From: Candidatus Moraniibacteriota bacterium | Lineage (GTDB): Bacteria > Patescibacteriota > Minisyncoccia > Moranbacterales > UBA9337 | Direction: 5' to 3' | Assembly: GCA_003507475.1 (NCBI GenBank) | Contig: DNVQ01000015.1 | Span: forward strand, 27,794 to 45,099 | DNA: 17,306 nt | In this document: positions 14,978-17,306 of the stretch, piece after piece | How the letters are laid out: each line of letters opens with the position of its first letter | Numbering within the stretch: position 1 is the stretch's first letter | Program-made: the position numbers and the translations under genes | The notes under the pieces: model-generated | Database searches by the model: none | What the model was told of the DNA's origin: nothing | The model's input: the letters and a program-made list of their open reading frames with translations, nothing else

Positions 14978-15814
14978 ATGCATAAATTGGTTATCTTAAT
15001 AACTGTAGTATGGTTTGGCTTTTGTGGATGTACTATTATTCCCAATGACGCCAATATTTCCTTGTCCTATGAAAAACGTAAGCAGATCCTTGATAAATGG
15101 ATTGGATCAATGGATTCTGATAATGCGGCTGTTGCCAATATTGCTGAAATTTTGAGAAACGTTCTTTACGTTGCTGAGCCAGCTCCTTCCCACAAAGATT
15201 TTGACTTAGGAATTAGAGTCTTGGAGGAGGTTGGTGAAAATAAGTTTATTCCAGTTGTAGTAGTATTGGCGGGCGATGAGGATATCGGGTTAGCTTGGGA
15301 GGAAAAAATTAGATCCTTCTGGGGATTACTATTTGTTGCAGATTATCCATTGGCAATAATTAGAGATGATAAGGTTTCTGATTTTTGGCGAGGGATCATT
15401 ATGCTTTACCAGGGGAGTCATGTAGCTTCTTATTTATTGGGATCATTTGATTCTGTTGAAGACTCTGTGTCGAGGATAGTTGTCGGTGAGTACTGTGCAT
15501 ACAAATTAATTTCCGATGTTCTTGATCAAAAAGGAGGTCAGAAATATCAAAAAATATTAGACGAAAAAGTTTCGCTTATTCAGTCTCAATTTCAGGAAAA
15601 CGGTATTTATTTATTGCCTGACTTTTCTGAAGAAGAGCGATTAAATGATGTATTTGCTGAAGCGCCGCTTTCTACTGAGGAAATTCATGTGCGCTGGAAA
15701 ATATTTTGGATTCATGCTGTATTTAAATCCATTGAAAGTTCCGATATAGATGCAGATAAGAGGAGTCAAGAAAAAACAAAGATCAATTATCTGTTTGCTC
15801 TTTTCGGTGAGTAG
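14978..15814 (+). CDS. predicted lipoprotein of unknown function
   Basis: A 278-residue secreted protein that I do not recognise. Residues 1-17 are a short signal peptide (MHKLVILITVVWFGFCG) ending at Cys18; FCGC is an imperfect lipobox, so lipid attachment is likely but not certain. The mature part is acidic and mostly helical. The block DFWRGIIMLYQGSHVASYLLG (about 135-155), then GEYCAYKLISDVLDQKGGQKY (about 168-188), recalls metallopeptidase-like proteins in which an HExxH-type helix is followed by a Glu-containing helix. Here the first His would be Tyr and the Glu would be Gln, so if the relation is real the enzyme is probably dead; this is speculative. The gene has its own consensus promoter, strong Shine-Dalgarno and hairpin terminator. 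Hand counts of three 60-base lines gave about 41% G+C, against about 31% in the preceding gene, hinting at a different origin. Confidence 0.7.
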   Translation: MHKLVILITVVWFGFCGCTIIPNDANISLSYEKRKQILDKWIGSMDSDNAAVANIAEILRNVLYVAEPAPSHKDFDLGIRVLEEVGENKFIPVVVVLAGDEDIGLAWEEKIRSFWGLLFVADYPLAIIRDDKVSDFWRGIIMLYQGSHVASYLLGSFDSVEDSVSRIVVGEYCAYKLISDVLDQKGGQKYQKILDEKVSLIQSQFQENGIYLLPDFSEEERLNDVFAEAPLSTEEIHVRWKIFWIHAVFKSIESSDIDADKRSQEKTKINYLFALFGE

Positions 15815-15825
15815 CGTTTTTAAGG

Positions 15826-15863
15826 CAGGCAATTAGCTAAAAAGCTGATTGCCTGTTATTTAT
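15826..15863 (+). terminator. Rho-independent terminator of the lipoprotein-like gene
   Basis: caggcaattagct (15826-15838) pairs with agctgattgcctg (15843-15855) over 13 bp with one G-T wobble and an AAAA loop, followed by ttatttatttt. It begins 12 bases after the stop codon. Confidence 0.85.
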
Positions 15864-15875
15864 TTTGTATTTATT

Positions 15876-15959
15876 TGTAGAGACGTCAATTTATTGCGTC
15901 TCAAGATGTTAATCAATTAAATTTATATGTAAAAAGACGCGATAAATCGCGTCTCTACA
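15876..15959. repeat. GTAGAGACG...CGTCTCTAC palindromic repeat
   Basis: Outer arms tgtagagacg (15876-15885) and cgtctctaca (15950-15959) are perfect inverted repeats. The left end also pairs locally (gagacg 15880-15885 with cgtctc 15897-15902), and the right end is a hairpin agacgcgat/atcgcgtct (15935-15943, 15946-15954). The unit resembles the GTAGAGACGCGAT-type repeat known from cyanobacteria and other phyla. It looks like two copies of the same hairpin, the left one degenerate. Confidence 0.75.
15931..15954 (-). terminator. Rho-independent terminator of dnaE formed by a repeat
   Basis: Read on the minus strand, the 9-bp stem agacgcgat/atcgcgtct is followed at once by a T run (complement of aaaaa 15931-15935). 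It lies about 60 bases past the dnaE stop codon, so the palindromic repeat has the form of a working terminator for dnaE. Confidence 0.65.
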
Positions 15960-15969
15960 TTTTAGTTTT

Positions 15970-16000
15970 ATGCTGTTAGTATGTTGAAATGTTAACATGT
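15970..16000. repeat. dispersed ATGTTAACATGT-type repeat, copy 2
   Basis: This 31-base segment (atgctgttagtatgttg followed by aaatgttaacatgt) is a diverged copy of 185-212. It lies between the dnaE stop codon and its terminator. Confidence 0.5.
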
Positions 16001-16013
16001 TTGCATAATTGAC

Positions 16014-17306
16014 TTATTCCATTTCTATATTTTTCTCAGAAATTATTTCTTTAACTTTTTCCATTATACTGCTATCAAGCTCCAGACTATAAGAAGTTTG
16101 TACTTTTGTATCATTGATATAAAGAAATATTTTAGTTTCTCCCAGTTTTCCAGAGTCAAATATTTGAGACAGTTTTTCAATCACAGATTTGTCGGTGGTG
16201 GGAGAAATCGTGATAGTTAATTTTTTAGCTTTAATTTTTTTAACCGGTCGATTATTTTTTTCTTGAGTTACTACAATTCTTCTAAACTTAGCCATCTCTT
16301 CCTCGTTTATTATTTGGGCATTATCAACAATCAGTTTAAAGGATCCATCTTTGTCAGACAGCTTTCCGTCGGCTAAGATTATTTTTTCTTCTTGCCAAAC
16401 GGCGCCAGTTGTTTCCAGAGCATTTGGGAAAACCAAGAGTTCAATTCTTCCGCGTAAATCTTCAATGGTCACAAAGGCCATATTTTGTTTTCGTTTGGTC
16501 ATTATTCTTTGAACTTTGGTAATCACTCCTCCCACTTTTACACTTTTTCCTACCATAGAATTATCCAATGACGAGATGGGGGTGGTCATTTTTTCAAAGA
16601 AATATTTGTATTCAGAAATAGGGTGGTCAGAAACGTAAAGCCCCAAAAGTTCTTTTTCCCAATGCAGTCTCTGATTTTTGGTGGCGGCGATAGTTGGCTT
16701 CAGTTCAATGGTGGGAGTTTTGATTTCCATTGTTCCGAAAAGGGTGTCTTGACTGGAGTTATTTATCTTTTGAATATTTTTAGAAAAAATTAAAATTGTT
16801 TCAATGTTTTCTACGATATGGTTTCTCTCCCCCAAGTCATCCAAGGCGCCCACCTTAGCCAAGGCTTCTATCGATTTTTTATTCAGATCTTTGGTAACCA
16901 CTCTTTCTAAGAAGTCGGCTAATGATTGGTATTTTCCATTTTTCTTTCTTTCGCGCACGATTTCATCTGCCACTGTGTGACCTACATTTTTAATCGCCTT
17001 TAAGCCAAAACGGATATTAACTTTATCATTTTTATCCTTGATGACTGCGAATTCTCCAAAGCTTTCGTTAACATTTGGAGGCAAAACCGCGATTCCGATA
17101 TCTTGAGCCTCTTCAACTTCAATAGCAATTCTTTCGATGTTTCCTTGGTCAGATGTCATTAAGGCGGCCATAAACTCAGCAGGATAGTGCGCTTTAAGAT
17201 AAGCCGTTTGATATCCAATCAAAGCATAACAGGCTGCGTGGCTACGATTAAAACCATAGCCAGCAAAAGGCTCAATAAACGCAAATATTTTTTCAGCATC
17301 TTTTTT
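16014..17306 (-). CDS. dnaE: DNA polymerase III alpha subunit, C-terminal part (5' end outside window)
   Basis: The replicative DNA polymerase catalytic subunit, truncated by the window edge: the frame is open to base 17306 and encodes the last 430 residues of a protein usually about 1,100-1,200 long. Fragment residues 1-42 contain the family block IEPFAGYGFNRSHAACYALI followed by GYQTAYLKAHYP. RFGLKAIKNVG (about 99-109) begins the helix-hairpin-helix region, and EKELLGLYVSDHP (about 217-229) precedes an OB-fold nucleic-acid-binding domain (VGKSVKVGGVITKVQRI to RGRIELLVFPNAL, about 252-296). The C-terminal tail would bind tau or the clamp. A TTG at 17222 that could be read as a start is only an internal Leu codon. 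The polymerase active site and PHP domain lie beyond the window. The gene ends in TAA at 16014 and is followed by the repeat-derived terminator. Confidence 0.97.
   Translation of the reverse strand, partial: KKDAEKIFAFIEPFAGYGFNRSHAACYALIGYQTAYLKAHYPAEFMAALMTSDQGNIERIAIEVEEAQDIGIAVLPPNVNESFGEFAVIKDKNDKVNIRFGLKAIKNVGHTVADEIVRERKKNGKYQSLADFLERVVTKDLNKKSIEALAKVGALDDLGERNHIVENIETILIFSKNIQKINNSSQDTLFGTMEIKTPTIELKPTIAATKNQRLHWEKELLGLYVSDHPISEYKYFFEKMTTPISSLDNSMVGKSVKVGGVITKVQRIMTKRKQNMAFVTIEDLRGRIELLVFPNALETTGAVWQEEKIILADGKLSDKDGSFKLIVDNAQIINEEEMAKFRRIVVTQEKNNRPVKKIKAKKLTITISPTTDKSVIEKLSQIFDSGKLGETKIFLYINDTKVQTSYSLELDSSIMEKVKEIISEKNIEME

Noticed and set aside
17220..17222. TTG as the start codon of the dnaE frame
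   Set aside because: The frame continues to the window edge and the upstream residues match the DnaE family block GYGFNRSHAACYAL, so the TTG is internal.
1..17306. UGA recoding as in Gracilibacteria/SR1
   Set aside because: TGA ends the histidine kinase and fusion-protein genes at expected lengths, and no in-frame TGA interrupts conserved domains.
1..17306. Prophage, insertion sequence, defence island, tRNA or rRNA
   Set aside because: I saw no transposase, integrase, phage structural, restriction or nuclease-effector gene and no recognisable tRNA or rRNA in the gaps; the repeats present are non-coding palindromes.

Overview
The window is AT-rich, compact bacterial DNA with short intergenic gaps. 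TGA is used as an ordinary stop (for example at 1871 and 4144), so there is no sign of UGA recoding. Several features suggest a Patescibacteria/CPR (Parcubacteria-type) genome: the mix of small or unusual proteins, a membrane protein ending in a THLARKAL-type domain, a cytidylyltransferase-AlkD fusion, mostly Shine-Dalgarno-less starts, and many palindromic intergenic repeats. This assignment is an inference from style; no rRNA or tRNA is present to confirm it.

Layout. 1-260 is non-coding and full of short repeats. 261-4144 (+) carries an orphan membrane histidine kinase, a membrane-anchored metallophosphoesterase and a cytidylyltransferase-like/AlkD-like fusion protein, closed by a GC-rich terminator (4341-4370). 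4428-5108 (-) encodes a single-pass membrane protein. A 380-base divergent intergenic region with a 28-bp perfect palindrome leads into uvrA (5492-8290, +) and a nucleotidyltransferase-like gene (8348-9283). A nested-hairpin element and a TTAAT pentanucleotide array (9326-9500) precede a three-gene unit: HAD hydrolase, NRAMP-family transporter with an altered metal site, and dxs (9550-13520). A SET-domain methyltransferase converges on it (13540-13932, -). Then come a hairpin element in the leader of a PSP-like HAD phosphatase (14204-14866), a self-contained, higher-GC lipoprotein-like gene (14978-15814), another palindromic repeat, and the 3' part of dnaE running off the right edge (16014-17306, -).

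How the genes fit together. DNA maintenance is represented three times (AlkD-like domain, UvrA, DnaE) and isoprenoid/thiamine-precursor supply once (Dxs). The HAD/NRAMP/dxs genes overlap or nearly touch and are probably co-transcribed; because Dxs is a thiamine-diphosphate and divalent-metal enzyme, a metal-supply link is possible but unproven. I see no complete defence system, prophage, insertion sequence or CRISPR array. The most unusual items are the cytidylyltransferase-AlkD fusion, the NRAMP protein with a DPSG metal motif and a soluble N-terminal domain, and the palindromic elements placed in leaders and terminators.
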